From contig JAYMTF010001536.1 in assembly GCA_036897485.1 (NCBI GenBank), forward strand, positions 1-22,783: a stretch of DNA of 22,783 nucleotides, in the 5' to 3' direction. Shown one piece after another: positions 8,456-18,468 of this stretch; position 1 is the stretch's first letter; each line of letters begins with the position of its first letter. The notes beneath the pieces were generated by a model that searched no databases, was not told the origin of the DNA, and saw only the letters and a program-made list of their open reading frames with translations. A program made the translations under genes and the position numbers. Source of the DNA: Pelargonium nanum. Its lineage: Eukaryota; Streptophyta; Magnoliopsida; Geraniales; Geraniaceae.

Positions 8456-10620
8456 TCATCGTACCGATGATTCTTGTTCTGTTGAGAGAAGGCTAACAGT
8501 AGCCTCTTCGATGATTTCATCGTGCTGTTCATGTGTAACCGAATGGCCTTCGGGACTTTTACGCGAGGGCACAATAGGTTGCTCTAAGTCAAATAGAATC
8601 CAGTTCTTGTCCTTAGCGTGGACTAGAGCGGGATATAGGAAGAACCCTAAAATAATAACTGCGCCACTCACTAAAAACGTCCTTGCTGACGCCAAGCACA
8701 TAACAAGAATGAGAAGCAACGCGGGAGGCAAGCAAATCAATGTGGCACCAAATGTCCCCAAGGGAACTTTATAAGGTCTATGCAGATCCGGTTTTTTTGT
8801 TCTTAGTTTTATGAAAGCTGCAAACTCGAGAAGCATTCCTATAGCATACAAGAAATTGAGGAATTCCAATATTTCTTGAAAGCTCATCCATGACAAGAAG
8901 ATGACTCCTGAAGCTGAGCATAAAATGCTAAAGGTTGGAGTCCCGTACTTTGATCTACATGTTCAAATATAGTTGTCATCGAAGTGCTCATACCAATGAT
9001 TTTTTGACTGAACATCAAGGTGAACTTGACTATATATTCAAACTTCCTAAAAAAAACAGTTCGTTTTGGTTTTTGTTTATGGGAAATGTCTGATTCAAAC
9101 AAAGATAAGCAAATTCACAGCTGAATCTGATAAATGATTCCACAACTATATACCCATATCAAGTTTGATCCTCCAACTACTTTTAAAATCACCAGTGATA
9201 TCTCAACTAATTGATTTCATCATCAGTGCCCCAAACCTCAATCTTTGCCCATTTATGCACCAAAATTTGATTTCTTTTCCAACTCATTGAGACATTGACA
9301 CTTATTTTGCACATATCATTACTTTAATAGATTAAGGCAACTAGAAGATGATGTTGAAAAAGAAAAAAAAAAGACCTAAAATGGACAAAAATTGAGGGTT
9401 TGGGTACTGGTGATGAAATCAATTAGTTGAAAAATCGTTGCGAGTTAAAAAAAATGGAGGATCAAATTTAATATGGATATATAGATTAGGGATCATGTAT
9501 TAGTTTAAACCTAAATAAAATGCAAACTTTTGCTCTAGCCCAACCATGTTAACTTCTTTTTCTAACGAGTAACTGAAATAGGGCACAAGTATAATGGAAA
9601 TCAGACACGAAGGAAGCAAAAGTCGTGCAAAATGACTAACCTTGAAGCGAAGATAGCTGGAAGCATTCCCATCTCGCTCATTCCAAGAAGTTGGAAGGCA
9701 TCAGCGCTCATCTCTGCTTCAAACAACCCCAAGTTAGACATTGCAGCGGCTGCTTGGATCCACCACTTAAGCCAAAACCCTCCAATTAGCATCCCCACCT
9801 CTGCAAAATATCCGTCGGACCACTCACTAGAAGCAGAGTTCAAAGCTCCAGTGCCAGCAAGAAGTGGAATCAAATACGAAGATACCACCACAACCACAGC
9901 CCCGAGAAGAGCTTTTGGAAAAGTCTTACTCGGGTTTTCAACCTCCCCCGCCAAGGTACTCGCCTTGTCCCAATAATTAAGATTCCAAAACATACTATTA
10001 AAGTACCCTCTCCAATCCACCCTCTTAAAATCCACCACAAGCCACTGCTTCGGCTTTAATCGGGGAATCGAAAGAATGCTCATAACCACAAAGGGTGAAA
10101 GTGAGAAAATTGCAAGAGAAACCGCAGCGAACCCCACAATGTGTAGGCCGCGATAATTCAAATATGTCAATGAAAACGTAATCCCTAAAAGAGCCGGGAT
10201 TCGAGCAACCAATTGGTTAAAGATCGGGAGCGAATGCTTCAAGTAATCAAGAAACAATACAGGGTAAAGGGCATTGTCCATAACCCCACTAAACCATTTC
10301 CAAAAACCTTCCTGAAACCCCCAAAAGGGCCCGAAAGCCGAAGATATCCAAATAACATACCCACCATTTTCAGGGAAGGTTGTGGCAAGCTCAGCTGTCA
10401 CAAGAGCTTCTGGGATGCTCCAAATTAAAGGGAACACCAAGAAACCCAACAAGGCCAAAAGTGGGCCACCTCCTGCCCTAACTGAATCCTCCACACCAAA
10501 AGGACCTCCAGAGACCTCATAGAATATCAAAGCAATAAGAGGCAGTACAGTAAGTTTAGGGTTTTTCTTAGCAACTGTGTGGGTATTATCATCATCACTG
10601 ACCTGTCCCTCTTTACCCAT
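8456..10620 (-). CDS. PUT5: PUT5-like polyamine transporter, 2 coding exons
   Basis: Coding exons 10620-9641 and 8954-8456 join through a 686-bp GT-AG intron to give 492 aa. The joint reads [11 protein letters not shown], which is continuous in this family. It is an APC-superfamily (LAT/PUT) carrier with about 12 membrane helices, importing polyamines such as putrescine and spermidine. Family hallmarks: [20 protein letters not shown] from residue 32 (first helix with the unwound GG-type segment), [60 protein letters not shown], and [20 protein letters not shown] in exon 2. By memory it is closest to Arabidopsis At3g19553 (PUT5). A TTG just before the ATG is not the start. Length is normal and the frame intact. 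Cellular membrane not determinable here. Confidence 0.95.
9128..9502. mobile_element. Foldback MITE inside the PUT5 intron
   Basis: The two halves are inverted copies. The left arm from about 9128 (TTTGATCCTCCA, CAACTAATTGATTTCATCA, CCCCAAACCTCAAT in order) is mirrored by the reverse complement of about 9385-9502. The arms are over 100 bp with scattered mismatches, and the centre is short and non-coding. No clear flanking duplication is visible, so ends are approximate and the superfamily is open. It lies entirely within the 8955-9640 intron and leaves the splice sites intact. Confidence 0.8.
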
Positions 10621-10722
10621 CAAAAGACAGGAAAAAGAGAGAGAGGATTGGCCTAATTTGAAGTTTGGAGGATTCAGAGAACTGGGTTTGTGTAATATAT
10701 ATGAACTATATGAATTTCAGAT

Positions 10723-10847
10723 CTGTTTGCAGAAGAAGAAAAAAAACACCCATCAAGAAAAAGTAAAATACAGAGACATGTGTATATGAATTTGAATCTC
10801 TATGAAGATTGTACTGAAAAAGGAAGAGACTTGATTGAAGAAACTAC
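10723..10847 (-). other. Predicted 5' UTR intron of PUT5
   Basis: On the minus strand a donor AATCAG/GTAGTT (intron start 10847) and an acceptor with a long pyrimidine tract ending GCAAACAG (10723) bracket 125 bp about 100 bp before the ATG. Consensus strength is good; no transcript evidence available. Confidence 0.6.
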
Positions 10848-10939
10848 CTGATTTGAAGATTTGGGAAAGTGGGTCTCTCCTGAATTTGACCAGAGCTGCT
10901 CTGATATGGAGTTTGAGTAGAGCAAGTGAAAAGAGAAGA

Positions 10940-11714
10940 AGAAAGGTCTAAGATTTGACTTTTGTGATTGGGCTGCATGATGTTCATTTTCATGTGTTCC
11001 AAATATGTGAGATATTGGATTTGTCTTAGTGAATCAATGCCCCTAAACTATGAAAAATTGGAAATATACCACATGGTGAAATACAATAATTATCAATTTA
11101 TTAATGTTCTTTTTAAAGAAAAAATTGTTAATACTAATTCATGCATACATCCACTAGGGAAATTACAAATACAATTTTGTCTTTTAATGGTTTAAATTAA
11201 CAAAGTTATAACAAATTGAATTTAAAAAAAATATGGTGTTCATTTGTTTAGTAAAAACATTTTGAAGAATCTTTTAATTTAAACGACATGTTCATAGAAT
11301 TTGTATTGGATTTTTTATTCATAATGACTTGCATATACTTGTTTTGAATAAAATATACGTCATCAAACAAATTTATTTAGTAAAACTCAATCACATGAAA
11401 AAAATTGTGTAAAAACTTAATTTTAGGTCATATTGAGAATTATATTTACTAATTTTAAGATAGAGAATAAGGAATCTAAACCATCTATTTTTTGGCTTAT
11501 ACTAAGCCAAACCAATAAGGTAATGGCACTTCATTCAATTTAATCCATATTCACCCAATTAAATTGGTGGGAGCAGAGCGACCCACCTGGATTCATGAAT
11601 TTTAATGAGCCCAATAACCACTAGAAGCTACTTCAGATACAGCTTCTTCTTCTTCTTCAATACTCTCTGTTCCTTCCCGCGCATTTTGGTTCTCTGTGAA
11701 TCTTCTCTCCCAAA
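10940..11714. promoter_or_regulatory. Shared upstream region of PUT5 (-) and ERV1 (+)
   Basis: Divergent intergenic region of roughly 700 bp, very AT-rich in 11000-11500. On the ERV1 side are a CCAAT motif at about 11511-11515, a reverse-orientation TGGGCT (site II-like) near 11608, and a CT-rich leader TTCTTCTTCTTCTTC near 11643. An 8-bp perfect stem TTGGCTTA/TAAGCCAA with a 3-base loop lies near 11494. No convincing TATA box was picked out. Confidence 0.5.
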
Positions 11715-14700
11715 ATGGCGGAAAACCCATTACAGTCTCTCCTCGTAAATTTCGGAAAGCTCACAAATTGCATCCAAACCCATCTCTCCAATTTCATATC
11801 TCACCCACCATCACCCACTACTGAAAAGCCTCTCATTTCTCTTTCTTCTTCATCATCTAAACCAAATTCTTCAAGTACTGACTCCACAGTGATCCAGTCC
11901 AAGGTTGTTCTAAGCAAGGTACTGTCTGCTCTGTGCGTTTTAGTTATTTGAGCCGTAAATTTAGTTGGGTTTTGATTGGTTTTTATTTCTTCTGACATAT
12001 GCTCACCAAGTGTTCGATGAAAGTTCTCAATGAAGGGTCTCACTTGGTTGTGTACTTTTATCCAATATTCTCGACTGGGTTTTGTTCTCATGAGTATAAG
12101 TAACTTGTTTTTATTGTGTATGTGTGTTGAATGCTTATATAGTTATATATAGTCTATGAATGGAGTACCTGAGTCAGTATATAGATTTTTGGGTCAATTG
12201 AATCCATTTTCTGAATTTTGTAGTTTCTTTACTTTGTAAATTTGCATTTGGCGAATCATCCTTGTCGGTGGTAACTCTTTCGGGTCACCACATAATCAGT
12301 CCCCCTTTGATCTAATGTGAATAGCGAGAGGAGAGTGAGTGTGGCTTGCAGAAAGTTTTGCAATTCCTGATGGCATTTCTTTTCAAGTATCATATAATAC
12401 GTATAATATTTACAGGATCAGCGTAAGCAGTAGAAAATTATTCGAACCTCATCATGAATAAAAATGTAATCGCTTTAAACTTTTATGAAGACTATGCGGT
12501 TGGAATTGTATGAATCCCATTTTCTTTGCTTTCTCCTTTGCTCTATCCATCAACCCAAATAAAGGCTAAGTAACATACATCAGAAAAGAAGCAGTTGCTA
12601 TGGATAATGTTATATGTAGAGGGTAACTGAGTTATTGTCACCAAAAAAGCGGCTCATGATGTACGACATAAAACATATTTATGCAGCTTTAGTAGAGAAA
12701 CTTCAAAGTCCCCCAAAACGACAAAAAGAAGCAGCATCACCTAAAACATCCTATCATCTTCTGCAGCTTATATTAATATGGTGATGTTGTATCTACATTT
12801 GTAATTTGTGCGAATATTATGTTTGGTTAGAGTTTAATAAACTTTTTTCTCAGGAAAAATCTAATGCACCTGTTACTAAAGAAGAGCTTGGAAGAGCCAC
12901 TTGGACATTTCTTCACACTCTCGCTGCTCAGGTGATGCTTCTTTTATTTTGTTCTTTGTGCTCTCTGAAGTTCCCTTATAACTTGAGATGTAATGCATGT
13001 CTTGCAAACACTGTGTAAATAGTTGGTTCCCATTCCTCACCCCTTCTCCAATGTGTTCCTCCTTTTTTCCTGTTCTAATATTTTGTTTTGTCAATCTTCA
13101 ATTTTGAATATTTTAAGGTGCCGTATCAAATATAATGAGTTTGAAAGTGGTAACTCTTGTTAAAATCTTAAGTAAATTGTCATTAATAGATGATTTGTTA
13201 TAGCATGCAAGTGCATATGTTAATGTGCCTTCACCACCTCTTTCGTGCACAGAAGGCACAAAAGAAGAATAAAAACATCACTTTATGTAATACTCCCAAT
13301 CTTCTAATGTAGATTACACTTCTTTCTGATCTTTTCAGTATCCAGATAATCCAACAAGACAACAGAAGAAGGATGTAAAAGAATTGGTATGTTACTCTCA
13401 TCCTTTTTGCATGTGTTAATATTCACACTAACCAGTGTCTGCCAGCAAGGCTATTTTAACTTACAATTTAAAACAGCTATTTGTTTTCTCATCCACGTTA
13501 TCCATAAATCTGCAATGGTTTGTGCAACATTGAATGTGTTAAATTTGAACCCTGTTTTAATCATTGGACCCAAATGACAATATGATTTAATTTCATTGCT
13601 TTGTGCTATCTACTTTCCATACAAATGAAAGTAATTCATTGACCTGATTATATTGGTTGTTTCACTTGTTTGATCTTGAGAGTGATATGCACAATGTGAT
13701 GTGCAAAAGATGGATCATATTGCAAGTACCGCCTTTATATTCTAGGCTACTAAGACATATCGGATTGCATTTGTTGTGCAGATGTCAATATTATCACGAA
13801 TGTACCCATGTAAGGAATGTGCAGATCACTTCAAAGAAATTTTGAGGTATATTATTTTCTTTTCCACTGCTCTTCCGACTCCACGGATTCTGCATCCATT
13901 TGATTTTCAAATACCCTTTCATATTAATATCTTTGTTTTCTAATGAATATCTTTCGGTACATATTGGACAGAGCAAATCCTGTAGAAGCTGGATCACAAG
14001 CTGATTTCTCACATTGGCTTTGTCATGTGCATAATGTTGTTAATAGAAGGTAATGTCATGTTGTTGGTTAAAAGCAAATTCTCTAGTTAGACAGTAGAAG
14101 ATTTATCACTTCTCTCAGTTCTTTAACCAAAATGCTCAACATTTCTACAAGGCCTCTTGGGTCACTAGTCAGTACTCTTGCTAAGGATGAAGATTGGTTG
14201 GACATGCTGCAATTTGATTTGGTATTTTTGTAGTATTTCATTAGTTTAAATATATTGCTAGTTAGATGATGAAGGGTCAAACACTCATGGTAATGTGATC
14301 AAATATTCTAATGTTCCATTCTGGTTTCTTAATGGTCCTTCCTGAGTAAGAACCCTAGGTGTCTACAAATGACTTGGTTTTGTCCTAATCCGTGAAGAGT
14401 GAAAACTTCATTTTCATTCTTAATTCGCAATCATGAACAAAATTCCAATCCAAACGCTACCTGGTATTAGTATGTCATTATGATGATAGTTCGTTTATTC
14501 ACTTGAGCAAATATCACCAGTTTATGCTAGTTTTAACATTTTTTATGTAACTTGGTCAAGTTAAATGGTTTTGGCAGCTATTCCATAAACTGCTGCATAA
14601 TGTGTCTAACCAGATCATAGTATCATGTCGGTTTTGTTTTCTTCTAACTTGTTTGTGGTGGTATTTACAGCCTTGGCAAGGTGGTATTCCCCTGTAGTCG

Positions 14701-14779
14701 AGTCGATGCAAGGTGGGGCAAGCTAGATTGCGAGCAGCGAGCATGTGATTTGCAAGGAACTACAAATTTGGACAAATGA
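11715..14779 (+). CDS. ERV1: FAD-linked sulfhydryl oxidase ERV1, 6 exons
   Basis: Exons 11715-11918, 12854-12931, 13339-13386, 13782-13846, 13972-14049 and 14671-14779 join in frame to 193 aa, the usual size. ERV1 re-oxidises the mitochondrial intermembrane-space import receptor, forming disulfides and passing electrons through FAD to cytochrome c or oxygen. Residues 1-68 are a variable Ser-rich leader. The Erv/ALR fold spans about 75-175: RATWTFLHTLAAQ with the FAD-contact WTFLH, YPDNPTRQQKKDVKEL, and the redox-active CKEC at C120/C123. Then come HWLCHVHNVVN (FAD-binding HxxN) and the structural C149-x16-C166 pair. The C-terminal C178-x4-C183 pair matches the plant-type shuttle motif CEQxxC, placed after the core rather than before it as in yeast and animals. 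All key residues are present. Confidence 0.97.
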
Positions 14780-15422
14780 AAGATTAGGCTATAATGGAGT
14801 TTAGCTAGTGATTATACTATTGTTCTTACGTTTACAGATACATGTTTAATGCACATGTAAGTACCATACATGCTTAGTGTACTTGTGGGCGATAAATAGA
14901 TTTCGTTGTTGAATATTTATGCTGGAAGAGGAAGACCCATGAAAGTTATATGGAAGCTGTTGAATGAAACATTTAACATTATAGAATTCAAGACAAAAGT
15001 TTTGACTTCATATAGGTCACAAGCAATCCTACCATTGCAACATGACTCATCCTCACAAAGAAATAGAGAATGTCCTACAATGGTCTCCTTAATACTCATT
15101 TTGTTTTGAATTGGTTACCGATATAATTTGTGTAACAATATATTCTCAGTAGTATCCATTGTCTTAAATTGGTCCCCAATTTATTTTTGCTTTTTTGGGT
15201 TCCAAATGTGATATGGAGACATTGCTTCAAATATCAATGGATAATGTCACAACAGCTATATTTTGTTGCTTTTAGCATTCATCAGCAAAACATTAACACA
15301 AATTGCGAACGATATGAACTTGACTAAAAAGTAGTATTTATGGAAATAGTGATCAGTAGTCCGAATCCATATACTCCCCCCAAAAAAGATCAATGTACTA
15401 CACCAAGTGCGTTAAAATATCC
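14780..15422. other. Convergent 3' regions of ERV1 and the ZnF-UBP gene
   Basis: AT-rich sequence between two convergent stop codons. The proximal parts are presumably the two 3' UTRs. Short frames on both strands near 14906-15109 show no family pattern. No repeat or RNA gene seen. Confidence 0.6.
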
Positions 15423-17505
15423 CTAATTGCCTGATGAATCAACTGTCCGGAAAGGTGGTGCCTCACCAAATTTCAGTATGTATGCAGTTTCATAAACAGG
15501 CCGCAACTGCGGAATCAATTGAGCATCCAAATACGAATCACAAGAGAAACACCATACTGACAGATCACTGTTTCAAAAAGATTTTGAGAATGAAGAGACG
15601 TAAGGGTTACAAACACGAGGATTTGAAATAATTTTATATTACCAGAAGAGAATCGAAAGGAAACAATGTGGAGAACCCGAGATACAACCTGAAGCTGAGT
15701 GCAAGACAATGGTTTATCTGCTGATAATGTTGCAGCATATGCTTGTTCACGAAACGGCTGCAGAGAACATCCTTGCAGCACAAACAAAGCCAATTCTCTT
15801 TCGGGTGGTGGCACCTTAAACACATAAAATGTTCAGGACATTAGAAAACACAATATAAAGTTTACAAAATATCAAAACTGGAACACATCTCACAAATCTT
15901 TTTGATGTACAATGATGTTAATTGATAATGTTTAGTGATTGAGAATGACATTGGATCATAAAGCTTACTTAGTGTAGCACAAAATCAGCAATGGAACAAT
16001 GACAGATTAATTACGAAAAGCGTAATGGACAAGTTGATTTTAATTTTCTAACCCAAGTTCTCAACAACAAGAAAACCCTATGAACACGTGGATACACCAA
16101 AAACCACCAGCTATTCACCCTTTTTCTTTTTAAGGGCACTCGAAGATGATTCATATACTAACAAGTTTCTTATCAGTCTCTCAAGATATCAAACCATCAA
16201 GCTTATGGAAATAGATAAAAAAAATCCACGGCACCAAAAGGTCGTCTTCAACAGCTATTAACTTACTAAGGTTTATAACCATAGAACTCTAATAAAATGA
16301 TTATTTTAACAATAAGTGATTGTCCCAGATCCAAACAACAAAGGTAGCAGCCTAGTGCATGAGGCTCTGACCATTGTGTAGTGTCTAGAGTCAATTATGT
16401 TAGTAGTAGTTTTACCCTGCTTTCGCATAGGGGTTGTTTCCCAAACTTGAACTTATGACCACAAAGTCACAACCGACCCCACAACTGCGCCAAGTCTTAC
16501 CATCAAATCCAAACAACAAAAGCAGCTGAAATCATTTATCTACAAGGATGAACAGCATCTAAGCACAAAAACGTGCAAAGTTGGGCGGTACTTCTTTTGA
16601 CAATTTACACATACAGTTCTCACATCAAAGTCATTAAGAACTTTACCACTGCTTCAAAACTCACCATCAAATTCAAACAACAAAAGCAATTGAAATCATT
16701 TAACTTCAAGGATGAACAACACCTAAGCACCAAAAGGTGCAAATTTGGGCGGTATTTCTTTCAACAACTTACGCATACAACTGCCACCTCAAAGTCATTA
16801 ACAACTTCACAGTTGTGCTTCAATGATGAACTTCGACGGTATTTCTTTTGACAAGCCAAACATACAGGAAATTCGCAGGCTCAAAGTCATTAACAACTTC
16901 ACAGTTTTGCCAAGACTCAGTGTCTAATCCAAACGACAAAAACAATATAAATCTTTACCTTGACGATGAACAACATCTATGCACCAAAACAAGCAAATTT
17001 GGGCAATGAGCTACAACTGACTTCAGATCAACTTCACATAAGGGAAAAACCATAAACACCAAGGACATAATCAAGCAATGCCAAAGACCATTTACACCAT
17101 TTCATACAAAATAACATGAAAGAACATCAAGTGCAGTTCAATGAAGATTTATAATACAAATTGGTGCATAAACTCAAAGAAGAGCCATTGTTGAGCAATG
17201 AAAATGAACTGGGACAAACCAACCTGTTACAAGGAGTATTAGGAGTTGGTATGTGAGTGAGATCAGAACACAACGAAGCCAAATGATCGCAAGAGGTACG
17301 AGCCTCGACCCAACCCGATTCAGCTCCATATGTCAAGTCAAAATCTTCTTCTCCAATTGGGTTTTCCTGGCAAAACATGATGCACAATACCCATTAGCGA
17401 AACCTCATAACACTACCAAAAAAACTTGTTTGGGTGTCGAGAAAGTGAAAGAAAATGAAGTAGCTTTACCTGTGGAGCACCAGAAGAAGACCCTTCCTTC
17501 GACAT
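15423..17505 (-). CDS. Stand-alone ZnF-UBP ubiquitin-binding protein, HDAC6-like finger
   Basis: Exons 17505-17470, 17366-17224, 15814-15689 and 15567-15423 join in frame to 149 aa. Nearly the whole protein is one ZnF-UBP (BUZ) domain. Zinc ligands follow the HDAC6 spacing: C38-x-H40, C58-x2-C61, C70-x2-C73, C78, H85, H89, H95. Residues matching those HDAC6 uses to hold the free Gly-Gly tail of ubiquitin are R80 (SRF), W107 and Y114; the position of HDAC6 Y1184 is F109. The C-terminal end ILKFGEAPP recalls the KFGE motif after the HDAC6 finger. No deacetylase or protease domain is present. Likely role: binding unanchored ubiquitin C-termini, inferred from the family. The ATG at 17505 follows a short leader. 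Intron 2 (1,408 bp) carries a SINE and a tandem array. Confidence 0.92.
16329..16342. repeat. SINE target-site duplication, left
   Basis: ATCCAAACAACAAA, identical to 16507-16520. Confidence 0.9.
16343..16506 (-). mobile_element. Au-type SINE in the ZnF-UBP intron
   Basis: Flanked by an exact 14-bp direct repeat, ATCCAAACAACAAA, at 16329-16342 and 16507-16520. Read on the minus strand, the interior has the Au SINE order: a head with GGCGCAG, a region around GGTCATAAGTTCAAGTTTGG (B-box-like), AACAACCCC, GCGAAAGCAGGGTAAAA, and a tail ending in GAGCCTCATGCACTAGGCTG. About 164 bp, somewhat shorter and diverged from the consensus I remember. It is in the sense orientation of the host gene (both minus), well away from the splice sites. 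Confidence 0.85.
16463..17010. repeat. 164-bp tandem array built from SINE head plus flank
   Basis: The block AAAGTCA recurs at 16463, 16627, 16791 and 16883, giving spacings of 164, 164 and 92; GATGAAC recurs at 16547, 16711, 16825 and 16965. The first copy of the unit starts inside the SINE (CACAAAGTCACAACC to GCGCCAAGTC) and runs through its 5' edge into flanking DNA (ATCCAAACAACAAAAGC to GGGCGGTACTTCTTTT). Later units repeat the same order, including a degraded SINE head (AACTTCACAGTTTTGCCAAG at 16895-16914). Unit 3 is shortened by about 70 bp and the last unit is incomplete. Non-coding, intronic. Confidence 0.85.
16507..16520. repeat. SINE target-site duplication, right
   Basis: ATCCAAACAACAAA. 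Diverged copies of this string also begin the flank part of each later repeat unit (near 16671 and 16926). Confidence 0.9.
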
Positions 17506-18003
17506 TTCTGGGGTTTCGCTTTCGATTCCAATTCTGAGTTCTGGGTGTTGTTAATAGTCACGCAACCTTGTTAAAGTTCGAAACTTTTCGTCTTCTTCTC
17601 GGTGAAAGCGACACCGTTTCATCCCAAGTTTCTATTCTCTCCGCAACAAAAAAAAAAAAACACGAAAAACATTTCAACTTCAAAAAAAAAAACCCTCCAT
17701 TTCAATAATTTTGTTTAAGATTTTTTTTAATAATCTCTCAAATAAGAAGTGTATTAAGTTTGATTCGTGAACTTATTTTTAGTGGAAGTTATTGATGAAA
17801 CGGTTTGACACATAATTATCTTTACTCAAAATAAATTTATCTCAAAGGAAGCGGATTGTGGCATGTAGTCTTATTGCATATATTTTACATATGTGATATA
17901 ACTATTTTAATGTCTAGTCGTCGGCTTCAACCAGGAGTCGGGTAACATATGAATAGCCTTGGAGAAACAGGTATGTTGATTTTAATGGTCAAGATCGTGT
18001 CAC

Positions 18004-18023
18004 GTAAGATACATGTATCTTAC
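18004..18023. repeat. 20-bp perfect palindrome
   Basis: GTAAGATACATGTATCTTAC is its own reverse complement. A third half-copy, TAAGATACATGT, follows at about 18030-18042, so the right half can also form a 12-bp stem with it across a 7-base loop. Confidence 0.9.
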
Positions 18024-18227
18024 CCACAATAAGATACATGTCTGTCTCATTCAAAATTCTATTTTTTAATTTTCTATTTGTTTTCTCTGAAATTGACATA
18101 TTTTGTCTTTGCATGTATTATTGTTTTACCTTTTGTCATGGAGATGGAATTGCATGTTTGGGGTTTCTGAAATTGTATGTTTGGGTTTCTGGAATTCAAT
18201 GTTTCTAGCTACTGTCATCATGACATC

Positions 18228-18386
18228 CATCAAACATGTTTATAAACAAGTTAATTTTGAATTTCAAGGACTAAAGAGTCTGATTTCTGGAATTGCATGC
18301 TTCGAATTTAACATTTATCAATCATGTTTAGGCAATTACTAGATAATGATGTTCTTAAACAAGTTTCATCAAACATGTTTATAAAC
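18228..18386 (+). repeat. Duplicated 20-mer upstream of the hAT remnant
   Basis: CATCAAACATGTTTATAAAC occurs exactly at 18228-18247 and 18367-18386, 139 bp apart. The sequence between the copies contains related TCTGGAATTGCATG/TCTGAAATTGTATG variants that also occur at about 18165-18200. Confidence 0.8.
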
Positions 18387-18468
18387 TTCATTTAACAGTT
18401 ATGAAAATGCATATTTGAGAAGTTAATGTTCAATTTTTAATTTATATATTTATTGCATATGGTCTTAG

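Larger units (their letters stand above)
17506..18468. other. Intergenic DNA between the ZnF-UBP gene and the hAT remnant
   Basis: The first 100-130 bp are the promoter and leader of the minus-strand ZnF-UBP gene. The rest is AT-rich and holds a 20-bp perfect palindrome (18004-18023), a duplicated 20-mer (18228-18247 and 18367-18386) and a short variant repeat built on TTTCTGGAATTGCATG. The last two lie just upstream of the transposase remnant and may belong to its 5' region. No gene seen. Confidence 0.55.

Noticed and set aside
16573-16851. 92-codon open frame on the plus strand
   Set aside because: Consists of the intronic tandem array; its apparent internal repeats come from the DNA repeat, not from a protein.
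16463-17010. CRISPR-like array
   Set aside because: Units are 164 bp, diverged and contiguous without spacers; this is an intronic tandem repeat in a plant genome.
17253-17537. 94-codon plus-strand open frame
   Set aside because: Antisense to exons 1-2 of the ZnF-UBP gene, whose minus-strand frame carries the conserved zinc ligands.
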